DNA of 64,000 nucleotides, from contig CAZGNV010000009.1 in assembly GCA_964527835.1 (NCBI GenBank), forward strand, positions 31,225 through 95,224. Reading direction: 5' to 3'. Below are positions 42,075 to 51,259 of this stretch, piece after piece. Every line of letters begins with the position of its first letter. Within the stretch, counting starts at the first letter, position 1. Under the pieces are notes generated by a model. It saw only the letters and a list, made by a program, of their open reading frames with translations. It searched no databases and was not told the origin of the DNA. This DNA is from JAFDCJ01 sp964527835. Lineage in GTDB: Bacteria; Desulfobacterota; Desulfobacteria; Desulfobacterales; JAFDCJ01. The position numbers and the translations under genes are program-made.

Positions 42075-43940
42075 TTGGGCTTTTACATTGTTCAGTTTCT
42101 AACCGGCCTTTCGGATGCTTCCGGATTGTTTCTGGTTGCCTGCGGACTGTCGTTGATTTTCGGGGTGTCGCGGATCGTCAACCTGGCCCACGGCTCGTTT
42201 TACATGCTCGGCGCCTACCTGGCCTATACCCTGGTGGCCTATCTGCCCAGGGGCATTGTGCCGTTCTGGGCCGGCATTCTGGCAGCGGCCGTGGCGGTGG
42301 GCCTGATCGGCGTTGTCGTCGAGGTACTTTTGTTGCGGCGCCTGTACAAGGCTCCGGAGCTTTTCATTCTTTTTGCGACCTTTGGGGTCCTGCTGATCAT
42401 CCAGGATCTGTCGCGCTGGCTGTTCGGAGCGGAGGACCTTCTCGGACCCCTCGCACCGGGGCTGGCGGGCAGCATCGATATCATGGGCAGCCTGCTGCCG
42501 AGCTACGATCTGGCCCTGATTTTCATTGCCCCCTTGATTCTCGGGGGATTGTGGGTTTTACTCAACCGCACCCGCTGGGGGATCCTGGTGCGCGCGGCCA
42601 CCGAGGATCGGGAAATGACCGACGCGTTGGGGGTCAACCAGACCCGCCTGTTTACCACCGTCTTTTTTCTGGGATCTTTTCTGGCCGGCCTGGGGGGCGC
42701 TGTCCAGCTGCCAAAAGGGGGGGCGGATCTTTTGATGGACCTGAATGTCATTGCCGCGGCATTCGTGGTGGTGGTGGTCGGCGGCATGGGCAGCATTCCG
42801 GGGGCTTACCTGGCCGCGGTGATTATCGGCGAGTTGAGTTCTTTCGGGGTGCTGGTGTTTCCCCAAAGCACGCTGGTGCTGATGTTTCTGGTCATGGCGG
42901 TGGTGCTGGTGATTCGCCCATACGGTCTGCTGGGAAGGGCCGAAACCCACGAACAGGGTGCGGCGGCAGTCGCCGGACCACTGCTGCGGCCCGCCCCTAA
43001 AAGGCTGCGTCTGCTCGGGCTGGCGCTGCTGGTTGTCATCGGGTTGCTGCCGTTGTTTGTGGGCTCCTTTCAACTGGTGCTGTTCAGCGAGATCGCAATT
43101 TTTGCGCTGGGTGCCATGAGCCTGTACTTCATGATGGGCCCCGGCGGGATGGTATCTTTCGGTCATGCGGCTTTTTTCGGCGGCGGCGCCTATGCGGCGG
43201 CACTGCTGGTGCACTATGCGCAGACGCCCATGGAATTGGCCCTGGTGCTGGCGCCGCTGCTGGTCGGGCTGCTGGCGCTGATTATCGGCTGGTTCTGTGT
43301 GCGCCTGTCCGGTGTCTACCTGGCCATGCTGACTTTGGCCTTTGCCCAGATCTGCTGGTCGATCGTGTTCCAGTGGGGGGAGTTTACCGGCGGCGATGAT
43401 GGGATCCTGAGCATCTGGCCGTCGGCGTGGGCCGATGACAAGGTTGTTTTTTACTACCTGACACTGGTGCTGTGCATCGGCGGCATCCTGGTACTGCGGT
43501 ATTTTATTTTTACGCCATTTGGATACACCATGCGTGCCTGCCGGGACTCCGCCCTGCGGGTGGATTCCATCGGCATCAACCTGCGGCGGCACCAGTGGTT
43601 GACATTTATTGTCGCCGGAATCTTTGCAGGGCTTGCCGGCGGTATTTACGTTTTTTCAAAAGGCAGCGTGTTTCCCGATGAAATGTCCATTCCGCGTTCC
43701 TTTGATTTTTTATACATGGTGCTGCTGGGCGGAGTCGAAAGCCTGTCCGGTCCCATTGCGGGTTCGGCCGCATTTACCTGGCTGCTGGATAAAATATCGC
43801 GGATTAATTTCTGGCAGATGATCCTGGGGGCAATTTTTATTCTGCTGGTGGTGGCTTTTCCCCAGGGAATTGCCGGTTCCATGCACAACCGCTTCGGTCG
43901 CTTTTTTGCCGATCGATCCGATGTCAAGGGTGTCACGTGA
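42075..43940 (+). CDS. ABC importer, fused LivH-LivM permease (system 3)
   Basis: About 621 residues carrying both permease halves in one chain. The LivH part (residues 1 to about 290) has FLVACGLSLIFGVSRIVNLA, then HGSFYMLGAY and GGMGSIPGAYLAAVIIGELS. A linker of about 30 residues (GRAETHEQGAAAVAGPLLRP) follows. The LivM part has LYFMMGPGGMVSFGHAAFFGGGAY and the coupling block FGYTMRACRDSALRVDSIGIN. The start is uncertain: the frame opens further up (ATG 41964) but that leader is not permease-like. I propose TTG at 42075 with TTGAGGA upstream. It would form the whole membrane channel. Confidence 0.85.
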   Translation: MGFYIVQFLTGLSDASGLFLVACGLSLIFGVSRIVNLAHGSFYMLGAYLAYTLVAYLPRGIVPFWAGILAAAVAVGLIGVVVEVLLLRRLYKAPELFILFATFGVLLIIQDLSRWLFGAEDLLGPLAPGLAGSIDIMGSLLPSYDLALIFIAPLILGGLWVLLNRTRWGILVRAATEDREMTDALGVNQTRLFTTVFFLGSFLAGLGGAVQLPKGGADLLMDLNVIAAAFVVVVVGGMGSIPGAYLAAVIIGELSSFGVLVFPQSTLVLMFLVMAVVLVIRPYGLLGRAETHEQGAAAVAGPLLRPAPKRLRLLGLALLVVIGLLPLFVGSFQLVLFSEIAIFALGAMSLYFMMGPGGMVSFGHAAFFGGGAYAAALLVHYAQTPMELALVLAPLLVGLLALIIGWFCVRLSGVYLAMLTLAFAQICWSIVFQWGEFTGGDDGILSIWPSAWADDKVVFYYLTLVLCIGGILVLRYFIFTPFGYTMRACRDSALRVDSIGINLRRHQWLTFIVAGIFAGLAGGIYVFSKGSVFPDEMSIPRSFDFLYMVLLGGVESLSGPIAGSAAFTWLLDKISRINFWQMILGAIFILLVVAFPQGIAGSMHNRFGRFFADRSDVKGVT

Positions 43941-44704
43941 TGTCCACGGTTAAAATTTTGCAAGTCAATGAGCTGACCAAATCATTCGGCGGCATCCGGG
44001 CCGTTGACCATCTGAGCTTCGAGCTGGCCGAAGGCCGGCTATTGGCCATGATCGGACCTAACGGGGCCGGCAAATCCACCTGCTTCAACCTGATCAACGG
44101 CCAGCTGCGCCCGGACAGCGGTCAGGTCGTGATCATGGGCCACAAGATCAACGGGTATAAACCGCGGCAGGTATGGAAACTCGGGGTGGGACGCACGTTT
44201 CAGGTCACCTCGACATTCGGTTCCATGACGGTTCTGGAAAACGTTCAAATGGCGCTTTTATCCTATCACCGGCGCACAGCGTCGCTGGTCAGAAGAGTGC
44301 GCAAGCTTCATGTCGACGAATCCATGGAGCTTCTCAGCCTGGTGGGCATCGCAGACCAGCGTGATCGACCTTGCGGTGTTCTGGCCTACGGGGATTTGAA
44401 ACGCGTGGAACTGGCGGTGGCCCTGGCCAACCGCCCCCGCTTGCTGCTGATGGATGAACCGACTGCCGGCATGGGGCCTGCGGAGCGCCAGGCCCTGATG
44501 GAGCTGACCGCCGGTATTGTGCATACGCGTAACATCAGCGTGTTGTTTACCGAGCACGATATGGAGGTGGTGTTTACCCATGCGGACCGCATTATTGTTT
44601 TAAACCGCGGCCGGCTGGTTGCCGAAGGAAAGCCGGCCGAGGTTCGTGAAGACGAAAAAGTCCGTGAGATTTACTTGGGCACCGGCGCGACCAGTGGATT
44701 GTAA
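43940..44704 (+). CDS. ABC importer, LivG-type ATPase (system 3)
   Basis: A 254-residue ATPase with Walker A GPNGAGKSTCF, a LivG signature of the form LAYGDLKRVELAVAL, Walker B LLLMDEPTAGMGP and the switch FTEHDME. The ATG at 43940 overlaps the permease stop (TGATG); a GTG one codon earlier is possible. It ends two residues before the next frame opens. Confidence 0.92.
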   Translation: MSTVKILQVNELTKSFGGIRAVDHLSFELAEGRLLAMIGPNGAGKSTCFNLINGQLRPDSGQVVIMGHKINGYKPRQVWKLGVGRTFQVTSTFGSMTVLENVQMALLSYHRRTASLVRRVRKLHVDESMELLSLVGIADQRDRPCGVLAYGDLKRVELAVALANRPRLLLMDEPTAGMGPAERQALMELTAGIVHTRNISVLFTEHDMEVVFTHADRIIVLNRGRLVAEGKPAEVREDEKVREIYLGTGATSGL

Positions 44705-44757
44705 TGCACAACCGTCTGGCTGGTGCGACCACGACGGGTAGGGAGGAGTTGTTTTTG

Positions 44758-45477
44758 ATGCCGGATAACAATCAGCAAATACTGCTCCAGGTGGAGTCAC
44801 TATGTGCTTATTACGGCAAGGCGCAGATTTTATTTGACCTCAAGCTGAAGGTTCACCGTGCAGAAGTGGTGGTGCTGCTCGGGCGCAACGGGGCGGGCAA
44901 AACCACAACGTTTAAAAGCATCATAGGGATATTGCCGCCGCGCAAGGGTGCCATCACCTACAAGGAAGTGTCCATTGAAAAGCTGCCGCCATTTAAAACC
45001 TGTGCCCTGGGTCTGGGATATGTCCCGGAGGACCGTCGAATTTTTTCCAGCCTCAGCATCCTGGAAAACCTGGAAGTCGGCCGGCAGCCCCCCCGCCGGG
45101 GGCTTGAGCCCTGGACCCCCGAGCGTCTGTTCGAACTTTTTCCGAACCTTGGAGAACGGCGGCACCAGGCCGGTGGAACCCTGAGCGGCGGGGAACAGCA
45201 AATGCTGACCATTGCCCGCACCCTGATGGGCAACCCGGAGATGATCATCCTGGATGAACCCTCCGAAGGGCTGGCCCCGGTAATCGTGGATCAGCTGGCT
45301 AAAACGCTTCTCAAGCTCAAACAGCAGGGGGTGTCCATCCTGCTGGCGGAGCAGAATTTAAATTTTGCCAAATTTGTCTGCGACCGGGCCTACATTATTT
45401 ACCAGGGCAGCATCTGCCATGAAAGCCCCATTGAAAGCCTGTCGGGGGAAGAATACGAGAAGTACTGCTCGATTTGA
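44758..45477 (+). CDS. ABC importer, LivF-type ATPase (system 3)
   Basis: A 239-residue ATPase: Walker A GRNGAGKTTTF, signature LSGGEQQMLTIARTL, Walker B MIILDEPSEGLAP, then LAEQNLNFA. I use the ATG at 44758, which follows GGGAGGAG; an ATG overlapping the livG stop (44704) would add 18 unlike residues. The last gene of the nicotinate-linked set; it is convergent with the UspA gene after 20 bases. Confidence 0.92.
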   Translation: MPDNNQQILLQVESLCAYYGKAQILFDLKLKVHRAEVVVLLGRNGAGKTTTFKSIIGILPPRKGAITYKEVSIEKLPPFKTCALGLGYVPEDRRIFSSLSILENLEVGRQPPRRGLEPWTPERLFELFPNLGERRHQAGGTLSGGEQQMLTIARTLMGNPEMIILDEPSEGLAPVIVDQLAKTLLKLKQQGVSILLAEQNLNFAKFVCDRAYIIYQGSICHESPIESLSGEEYEKYCSI

Positions 45478-45497
45478 AGATGTATTGCCAGCGGCAT

Positions 45498-46472
45498 TCA
45501 GCTGATCGTCCAGACGGCCATGTTCTCGGCCATCTTGATCGTCTTTTCGCTGAATCGTCTCCAGATGTGTTCTTCGGCAAAGCCGAGGACCTGCCGGCGG
45601 CCGACGACGATGGTTCCGAATCCGTTGTCGCGGGCGGTTGCAAGGACTTTGCGCACGGGATTGCCCCTGGCGATTAGAAAATCACGGGCAATGCGATCCG
45701 CATCAATTCCGGCCTCAATCAGGCGCTGCTCGGCTTCATCCATGTACGGCTTGAACTTGTTTTTATGGTAGTCCAGCCATTGAGGGTCTTTTTCAGGGGA
45801 TTGCGGGCGGCTGCCGGGCAGCCGAAACCGGGCCGCCAGTTTGATAATGTGGCACAGGGTCACCTGCGGATTACAGGTACCGGTCAGAACGCCGACGCTG
45901 TTGACCCCGCGCATGGCTTCAATGGATTCATCCAGGGCGATCAGAATCCTGCCTGGAGCCGGGCGGCCGCCGACGATAATCGTCGGGATGTGCTTGATGA
46001 TTTTGACGACTTTGCCGGCGAGGCTGCCGACCACCAGATCCTTTGACCGGCTGATGCCGGTGCGCCCCACCACCAGGGCACTGTATTGCTGGTAGGATTC
46101 CTGGACGATGTCGTTTATAATATTCGTTTTTTTGGTCTGGGTTTTAATGTCAAGCGCATCTTCGGCAAAGCCGGCATCTTCCAGGATTTTAAAGGCCTTG
46201 GCCTTGAACTCTCCAATGACCAGCTGGTGATCGGCCAGCCAGCCCATAACCTTGTTTTTCTGGGACTGGTAAAGAGGATTTCTTCCCAGGTCCCAGTAAA
46301 CTTCGGGAAATCCGGTGCCGACGTTGAAAAGCACGATTTGCGTCCGCTCGGGGCAAAAGACCGCGCTGGCATAACGAACGGCTTCCAGGGCCTGGTCGGA
46401 GCCATCAACGGCCAGCAGGATCCTTCTGTCAACGGTGGCTGTCAAAAAGTCCTCCATTGCGCACCGGGGCAT
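45498..46472 (-). CDS. Universal stress protein with two UspA domains
   Basis: About 324 residues with two UspA domains. The first starts RRILLAVDGSDQALEAVRYA and has a full nucleotide motif, G-2x-G-9x-GS, in GRTGISRSKDLVVGS. The second starts GRILIALDESIEAMRGV and ends VVGRRQVLGFAEEHIWRRF, where the GS part is lost. One domain probably binds ATP and the other does not. Starts are uncertain: TTG 46520, ATG 46472 and ATG 46457 are all in frame and none has a strong ribosome site. The stress or energy signal is not readable from the sequence. Confidence 0.85.
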   Translation of the reverse strand: MPRCAMEDFLTATVDRRILLAVDGSDQALEAVRYASAVFCPERTQIVLFNVGTGFPEVYWDLGRNPLYQSQKNKVMGWLADHQLVIGEFKAKAFKILEDAGFAEDALDIKTQTKKTNIINDIVQESYQQYSALVVGRTGISRSKDLVVGSLAGKVVKIIKHIPTIIVGGRPAPGRILIALDESIEAMRGVNSVGVLTGTCNPQVTLCHIIKLAARFRLPGSRPQSPEKDPQWLDYHKNKFKPYMDEAEQRLIEAGIDADRIARDFLIARGNPVRKVLATARDNGFGTIVVGRRQVLGFAEEHIWRRFSEKTIKMAENMAVWTIS

Positions 46473-46640
46473 CCCAACTTCGCCATCAGGCGAAAGACGG
46501 TGCTTCGCCGGTGAAACCAAAACAATTGCACATTTCAGATCGAGACGATTTCATCAGATCAATATACTACAAAATTTTGTTTGGCAACCGATTTTCCGGG
46601 CAGCTGTCAATGCAGTTTTCGCAGCACCCGCTGTTCCTGC

Positions 46641-46669
46641 TTGACAGCGGCAAAAATATTTTTTAACTA
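46641..46669 (+). promoter_or_regulatory. Possible promoter of the rnf operon
   Basis: TTGACA (46641-46646), 17 bases, TAACTA (46664-46669). The -35 is perfect and the -10 weak. rnfC starts at 46761. Confidence 0.35.
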
Positions 46670-46685
46670 ATATAACTTTTTGGGT

Positions 46686-46722
46686 GCTTAAGCGAGAAAA
46701 TGTTACTTTTTACGGTTTCACT
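46686..46722. repeat. Right-end fragment of the dispersed repeat upstream of rnfC
   Basis: GCTTAAGCGAGAAAATGTTAC then TTTTTACGGTTTCA is nearly identical to 13899-13932. It lies between the possible promoter and the rnfC start. Confidence 0.7.
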
Positions 46723-46760
46723 TAACTTAATAAAACGCTAAAACAGATGCCTTTTGCCCG

Positions 46761-48155
46761 ATGTTGAAATTATTGAAAAAACTGGCGCCTGCCGGCAGAC
46801 CCGACGGCTCCTTTCCCGGTCCGGGCACTTTTGCCCACGGGGTTCATCCTCCCCAGCAAAAAGAGCTGTCGGCCGATGCGGCCATTGAAATCGTGCCGGT
46901 GCCGGAAAAAGTCATTCTGCCCCTGTTGCAGCATGTCGGCGGGCCCTGCACCCCCCTGGTGAAGCCGCGGCAAAAAGTGGCTTTTGGAGAAATGATCGGC
47001 AAGGGCGACGCCCTGGTTTCGGCTTCGCTGCATGCATCGGTGGGCGGCGTGGTTCAAAAAATGGCCGTGACGACCTTGCCCAATGGCCGGCATCTTCAGG
47101 CCATCGTTATCCGCAGCGAAGGCGATCAGCTTACCGGCCAGGACCTGTGGGACCGCTTGTTTGCCGGCCCGTGGCCGGAAAAGGCGTATCAGAGCCTGGA
47201 CCCGGCACAGATCACCGCCGCGATTCACGAGGCCGGCATCGTCGGACTGGGCGGGGCGGCCTTTCCCACCCATGTGAAGATCATGCCCAGTGATAAAAAG
47301 CCGATTCACACACTGATTGTCAACGGATGTGAATGCGAACCTTACCTGACGACCGACTACCGCGTCATGGTGGAGGCTGCCGATGCCGTCGTAGCGGGAA
47401 CCCTGCTGGCGGCGCGCGCGGTGGGAGCCGCCAGGGCCTATATCGGAATTGAGAACAACAAACTGGAAGCCGTCGACGCCCTGCGCCGCAGGGCTGCAGG
47501 TGCGGGGGTTAAACTGGCCGTTGTCAGGACGAAGTATCCCCAGGGAAGCGAGAAGCATCTGATCAAGGCGGTTCTCAATCGCGAGGTGCCATTGGGCGGA
47601 CTTCCCGCCGATGTGGGGGTGGTCATGACCAATGTGGCCACGGTCACCGCCGTGGCCAGAAGTGTCATGCGCGGCATCCCGCTGACCCATCGGGTCATCA
47701 GCGTGACCGGCGCCGGCATTGTGCATCCCAAAAATTTGCTGGTTCCCATCGGCATCCCCATGGCAGAGGTGATCGACTATTGCGGCGGACTGCGAAAAAC
47801 CGCGGCCCGCATGATTGCCGGCGGCCCCATGATGGGATTTTCATTTACCAATCTCCAGACTCCGGTGACCAAGGGCACCAGCGGAATTACCATCCTAACC
47901 CGCGAGGAAATCCGCCGGGTGGATCAGCGCTCCTGCATCCGCTGCGGACGCTGCGTGGATGCCTGCCCGATGAAACTGGTGCCGACCAAACTGGCGGCGG
48001 CTTCGCGTTTCAAGGATCTCAATCTGGCGCGCAGGTACAATATCATGGCCTGCTTCGAGTGTGGTTCCTGTGCCTATGTGTGCCCGGCCGGCCTGCAGCT
48101 CGTCCAGCATATCCGGATGGGCAAGACGCTGCTGGCCGCTGAAATGAAAAAATAA
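46761..48155 (+). CDS. rnfC: Rnf complex subunit C
   Basis: A 464-residue membrane-associated subunit. After GTFAHGVHPPQQKELSAD come the NADH/FMN-site motif GLGGAAFPTHVK (about residue 160) and NGCECEPYLTTDYRVM. Two [4Fe-4S] motifs follow, CIRCGRCVDACP and CFECGSCAYVCP (about residues 392-445). RnfC is the NADH-side subunit of the ferredoxin:NAD+ oxidoreductase. The complex couples ferredoxin oxidation to ion transport. First gene of rnfCDGEAB. Confidence 0.95.
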   Translation: MLKLLKKLAPAGRPDGSFPGPGTFAHGVHPPQQKELSADAAIEIVPVPEKVILPLLQHVGGPCTPLVKPRQKVAFGEMIGKGDALVSASLHASVGGVVQKMAVTTLPNGRHLQAIVIRSEGDQLTGQDLWDRLFAGPWPEKAYQSLDPAQITAAIHEAGIVGLGGAAFPTHVKIMPSDKKPIHTLIVNGCECEPYLTTDYRVMVEAADAVVAGTLLAARAVGAARAYIGIENNKLEAVDALRRRAAGAGVKLAVVRTKYPQGSEKHLIKAVLNREVPLGGLPADVGVVMTNVATVTAVARSVMRGIPLTHRVISVTGAGIVHPKNLLVPIGIPMAEVIDYCGGLRKTAARMIAGGPMMGFSFTNLQTPVTKGTSGITILTREEIRRVDQRSCIRCGRCVDACPMKLVPTKLAAASRFKDLNLARRYNIMACFECGSCAYVCPAGLQLVQHIRMGKTLLAAEMKK

Positions 48156-48156
48156 A

Positions 48157-49125
48157 ATGCCTGCTACCAACGACCAAAGCCCCGTCATCAATGTTGCCCC
48201 CTCGCCCCATGTGTTCAGCATGGAAATGACCATCCCGGTCATGATGCGGGATGTGCTCATCGCGCTTATCCCGGCCGTTGGCATGGCGGTTTATTTTTTT
48301 CGCTGGTATGCGGTCAAGCAGCTGGTCATCTGTGTGCTCGTCTGCCTGGGAGCCGAGGCGGTTTTTACGCGGATGCGCGGCCGTGCGCTGTCCCTGGGGG
48401 ATCTTTCCGCCGCCGTCACCGGGCTCATCCTGGGGTTGTCATTGCCGGCAACCGCTCCCTGGTATGTGGGTGCGATCAGTGCGGTGGTGGCCATCGGCAT
48501 CGGCAAGGTCGTTTTCGGCGGCTTGGGGATGAATATTTTCAACCCCGCCATGGTCGGCCGGGCGTTTGTCATGATCGCCTTTGCCGGCAGCATGGCGGCT
48601 TCCGGCTACCTGGATCCAAACAGCGGCATCGACGCGCTTTCCCAGGCCACGCCGCTCAGTGCGTTCAAGCAATTCGGGCTGAGCGTGCCGTTAAGCTCCC
48701 TGCTGTGGGGCAACACCAACGGATCGCTGGGGGAGACCAGCGCGGTGGCTTGTCTGCTGGGAGGGCTTTACCTCTGTCTGCGCCGGGTGGGCGCCTGGCA
48801 GATTCCAGCCGGCATTCTGATCACCGTAACGGTTGTCGCCGGGGGGCAAAACCTGGCGGATCTTCACAGTCAGTGGACGGTGTTTCACCACCTGCTGGGA
48901 GGGGCCTTGCTTTTCGGAGCATTTTTTATCGCCACCGATCCGGTAACCAGTCCGGTCACCGCGGCCGGAAAATGGATCTTCGGCATTGGCATCGGGGCCT
49001 TGGTGATGGTGCTGCGGCTGTTCAGCGGGTATCCCGAAGGCGTCATGTTTGCCGTTTTGCTGATGAATGCGCTCACCCCGCTGATCAACCGGTGGATGAT
49101 CCCCAGGCCCTTCGGCGGCGTTTAG
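48157..49125 (+). CDS. rnfD: Rnf complex subunit D
   Basis: A 322-residue inner-membrane subunit with about ten helices. GRALSLGDLSAAVTGLILGLSLP, FGGLGMNIFNPAMVGRAF and the flavinylation region DALSQATPLSAFK (about residues 150-165) are visible; the Thr of S-x-A-T is the expected covalent FMN site. ATDPVTSPVTAAGKWIFG lies near the end. It starts two bases after the rnfC stop. Confidence 0.93.
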   Translation: MPATNDQSPVINVAPSPHVFSMEMTIPVMMRDVLIALIPAVGMAVYFFRWYAVKQLVICVLVCLGAEAVFTRMRGRALSLGDLSAAVTGLILGLSLPATAPWYVGAISAVVAIGIGKVVFGGLGMNIFNPAMVGRAFVMIAFAGSMAASGYLDPNSGIDALSQATPLSAFKQFGLSVPLSSLLWGNTNGSLGETSAVACLLGGLYLCLRRVGAWQIPAGILITVTVVAGGQNLADLHSQWTVFHHLLGGALLFGAFFIATDPVTSPVTAAGKWIFGIGIGALVMVLRLFSGYPEGVMFAVLLMNALTPLINRWMIPRPFGGV

Positions 49126-49130
49126 CATAT

Positions 49131-49200
49131 AAGTGCCTAAAGTTCGAAGTGCCCTAAAGTGTCTAAAGTTAAGGTACTCTATCTATTTATAATTAATAAA
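49131..49200 (+). repeat. Degenerate repeated words in the rnfD-rnfG spacer
   Basis: AAGTGCCTAAAGTTCGAAG, then TGCCCTAAAGTGTCTAAAG and TTAAGG repeat a word near AAGTGCCTAAAGTT two to three times. It is the only sizeable gap (91 bases) within the rnf operon. Confidence 0.55.
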
Positions 49201-49216
49201 GTTAAGCTGATACATC

Positions 49217-49903
49217 ATGGAGCAAAAGCATCCAGATCGACGAACAGGGCTTCGCGCCGCATTCAAAAACAGTAACCTGGCCCAGGCATGGCTGGTGCTG
49301 GTGCTGGCGCTGGTTTTCGGCAGTGCTCTGGCGGCGGTGCAGGTCAATCTCGGGCAGGTCATCGAGGCCAACAAGATCAATGAAACCCTTGAAAAAATAC
49401 CGGAGCTGGTATTCGGCGCCGATGGGGCCCGCAAGCTGCAGCAGGGCCGGGGGCGGCTTGAAATCACCCCGGGCACCGTCGCGGTTGAAAAGGACGGCCG
49501 CAAAATCTACTACCGGCTGTATCGCGTCACCCGCGATGGGGCGCTTGCCGGCTGGGTGATCAAGGCCCGGGGACAGGGCTATGCCGACGCCATCGAGTTG
49601 CTCATCGGCCTCGATGGGCAGGCCCAAATCATAACCGGTATTTTTGTCCTCGAACAGAAGGAAACCCCGGGACTGGGAAATAAGATCGCTACGCTGAGCT
49701 GGCGCCGCCAGTTCGTCAACAAGGGCACCGACCGGCCGCTGGTGGTGGTCAAGGGCGGTGCCAGAAAACCCGAGGCCATCGACGCGGTCACCGGTGCCAC
49801 CATTTCCTCGCGCAGTGTGACCCGCATTGTGAACCGCACCATCGAGGAGCTGAAGGGCATGCTGACACCGGATAAGATCCAGTTTTTGGAAAGGCGCAGT
49901 TAA
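49217..49903 (+). CDS. rnfG: Rnf complex subunit G
   Basis: A 228-residue protein with one N-terminal membrane helix (AWLVLVLALVFGSALAAVQV) and a periplasmic FMN-binding domain. The flavinylation motif DAVTGATISSRSV (about residues 189-201) holds the Thr that receives FMN from ApbE. GLGNKIATLSWRRQF is also typical. It relays electrons on the periplasmic side. No classical ApbE lies in this operon. Confidence 0.93.
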   Translation: MEQKHPDRRTGLRAAFKNSNLAQAWLVLVLALVFGSALAAVQVNLGQVIEANKINETLEKIPELVFGADGARKLQQGRGRLEITPGTVAVEKDGRKIYYRLYRVTRDGALAGWVIKARGQGYADAIELLIGLDGQAQIITGIFVLEQKETPGLGNKIATLSWRRQFVNKGTDRPLVVVKGGARKPEAIDAVTGATISSRSVTRIVNRTIEELKGMLTPDKIQFLERRS

Positions 49904-50542
49904 ATGGCCGATCAACCCACAGCGTCGGAACGCTTTATCCAGGGCATTTTGCCTGAAAATCCCGTCTACCGCCAGTTGCTGGGACTTTGTGCGACGCTGG
50001 CGGTCACCAACGGGATGAAGCCGGCGTTGACCATGGCGGGGGCGGTGGCCTTTGTGCTTTTGAGTGCCAATGTGATCATCAGCCTGATCCGCAACCTGCT
50101 CAAACCCCATCTGCGGATTGTGGTTTTCACCCTGACCATCGCCACCTTCGTTACCATCGTGGATCGCTTTCTGGCGGCCTACATGTACCAGATGAGCAAG
50201 GCCCTGGGGCCCTATATCCCGTTGATTATCGTCAACTGCATCATCATCTGCCGCTGCGAGGTATGTGCTTCACGCCAGTCGGTGCTGACCGCGGCTGCCG
50301 ATGCCCTCGGCCAGGCCGTCGGCTTTGGCCTGGCCCTGTTAAGCATTGCCGTGGTGCGCGAAATCCTGGGCACCGGTATGCTGGCCGGCATCCGGGTTCT
50401 GCCGGCTGACTGGCCCTCATGGACCATCATGGTGCTGCCGCCGGGGGCCTTTTTGACCTTCGGTATGCTGCTGGGCCTGGTCAACTGGATTGTTGCCGTC
50501 CGTTCGCGCAAAAAAACCCCGGGGGCACAGGAGCAGCCATGA
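49904..50542 (+). CDS. rnfE: Rnf complex subunit E
   Basis: A 212-residue inner-membrane protein beginning SERFIQGILPENPVYRQLLGLC (N-P-x-x-x-x-LLGLC is the RnfE/NqrD start). It continues with IPLIIVNCIIICRCEVCASR; the cysteine in NCII is a ligand of the intramembrane iron-sulfur site shared with RnfA. Its ATG directly follows the rnfG stop. Confidence 0.94.
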   Translation: MADQPTASERFIQGILPENPVYRQLLGLCATLAVTNGMKPALTMAGAVAFVLLSANVIISLIRNLLKPHLRIVVFTLTIATFVTIVDRFLAAYMYQMSKALGPYIPLIIVNCIIICRCEVCASRQSVLTAAADALGQAVGFGLALLSIAVVREILGTGMLAGIRVLPADWPSWTIMVLPPGAFLTFGMLLGLVNWIVAVRSRKKTPGAQEQP

Positions 50543-51243
50543 ATTATATTGTCGATATTTTTCTGATTGCCGTCAGTGCCGCGCTGATCAACAATTTCGT
50601 GCTGTATTATTTTGTCGGCATCTGTCCTTTTATCGGGGTATCGCGGCGGGTGGACATGGCCCTGGGCATGGGCAGTGCGGTGACTTTTGTCATTACCATC
50701 GCCGCCTTTTTAAGCTGGACCATCACCACCTTTGTCCTGGTGCCCGGCGCACCGGTTTCCAGCTGGGTGGCGGGATTTTTCATACCGGCCCAAAAAGCCG
50801 CCGCCATCGACCTGACCATTTTAAATTACATCGTTTACATTTTTGCCATTTCCTCTGCGGTTCAACTGGTGGAAATGTATGTGCGCAAATTCTACCCGCC
50901 GCTTTATAAGTCTTTCGGTGTTTTTTTGCCGTTGATCACCACCAACTGCGCCATCCTGTTCGCCTGCCTGATCATCATGAGCCACGTTGTCGGCGTGGAA
51001 AATCCCGCCGCGGCCTGGGACCTGGGCAGAGCCCTGACTCTGGGGTTTTTTGGCGGTGTGGGCTTTACCATCGCCATCGTGATTATGGCCGGTATCCGCG
51101 AGGAGCTGGACCTGTGCGATATCCCGGAACCTTTCAAGGGGGCGGCCATCACCCTGATTATCGGTGGCATTCTGGCCATGGCGTTTATGGGATTTGCGGG
51201 CGTTGACAACGGCCTGAGAGCGGCTCTGGGGTCGGTCCCTTGA
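50539..51243 (+). CDS. rnfA: Rnf complex subunit A
   Basis: A 234-residue inner-membrane protein with the start ISAALINNFVL-like VSAALINNFVLYYFVGICPF and LPLITTNCAILFACL, the RnfA/NqrE marks with the two half-membrane cysteine segments. It overlaps rnfE by four bases (ATGA). It is slightly longer than many homologues (about 190-200). Confidence 0.94.
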   Translation: MNYIVDIFLIAVSAALINNFVLYYFVGICPFIGVSRRVDMALGMGSAVTFVITIAAFLSWTITTFVLVPGAPVSSWVAGFFIPAQKAAAIDLTILNYIVYIFAISSAVQLVEMYVRKFYPPLYKSFGVFLPLITTNCAILFACLIIMSHVVGVENPAAAWDLGRALTLGFFGGVGFTIAIVIMAGIREELDLCDIPEPFKGAAITLIIGGILAMAFMGFAGVDNGLRAALGSVP

Positions 51244-51259
51244 GCCGGTGGGAGGACCA

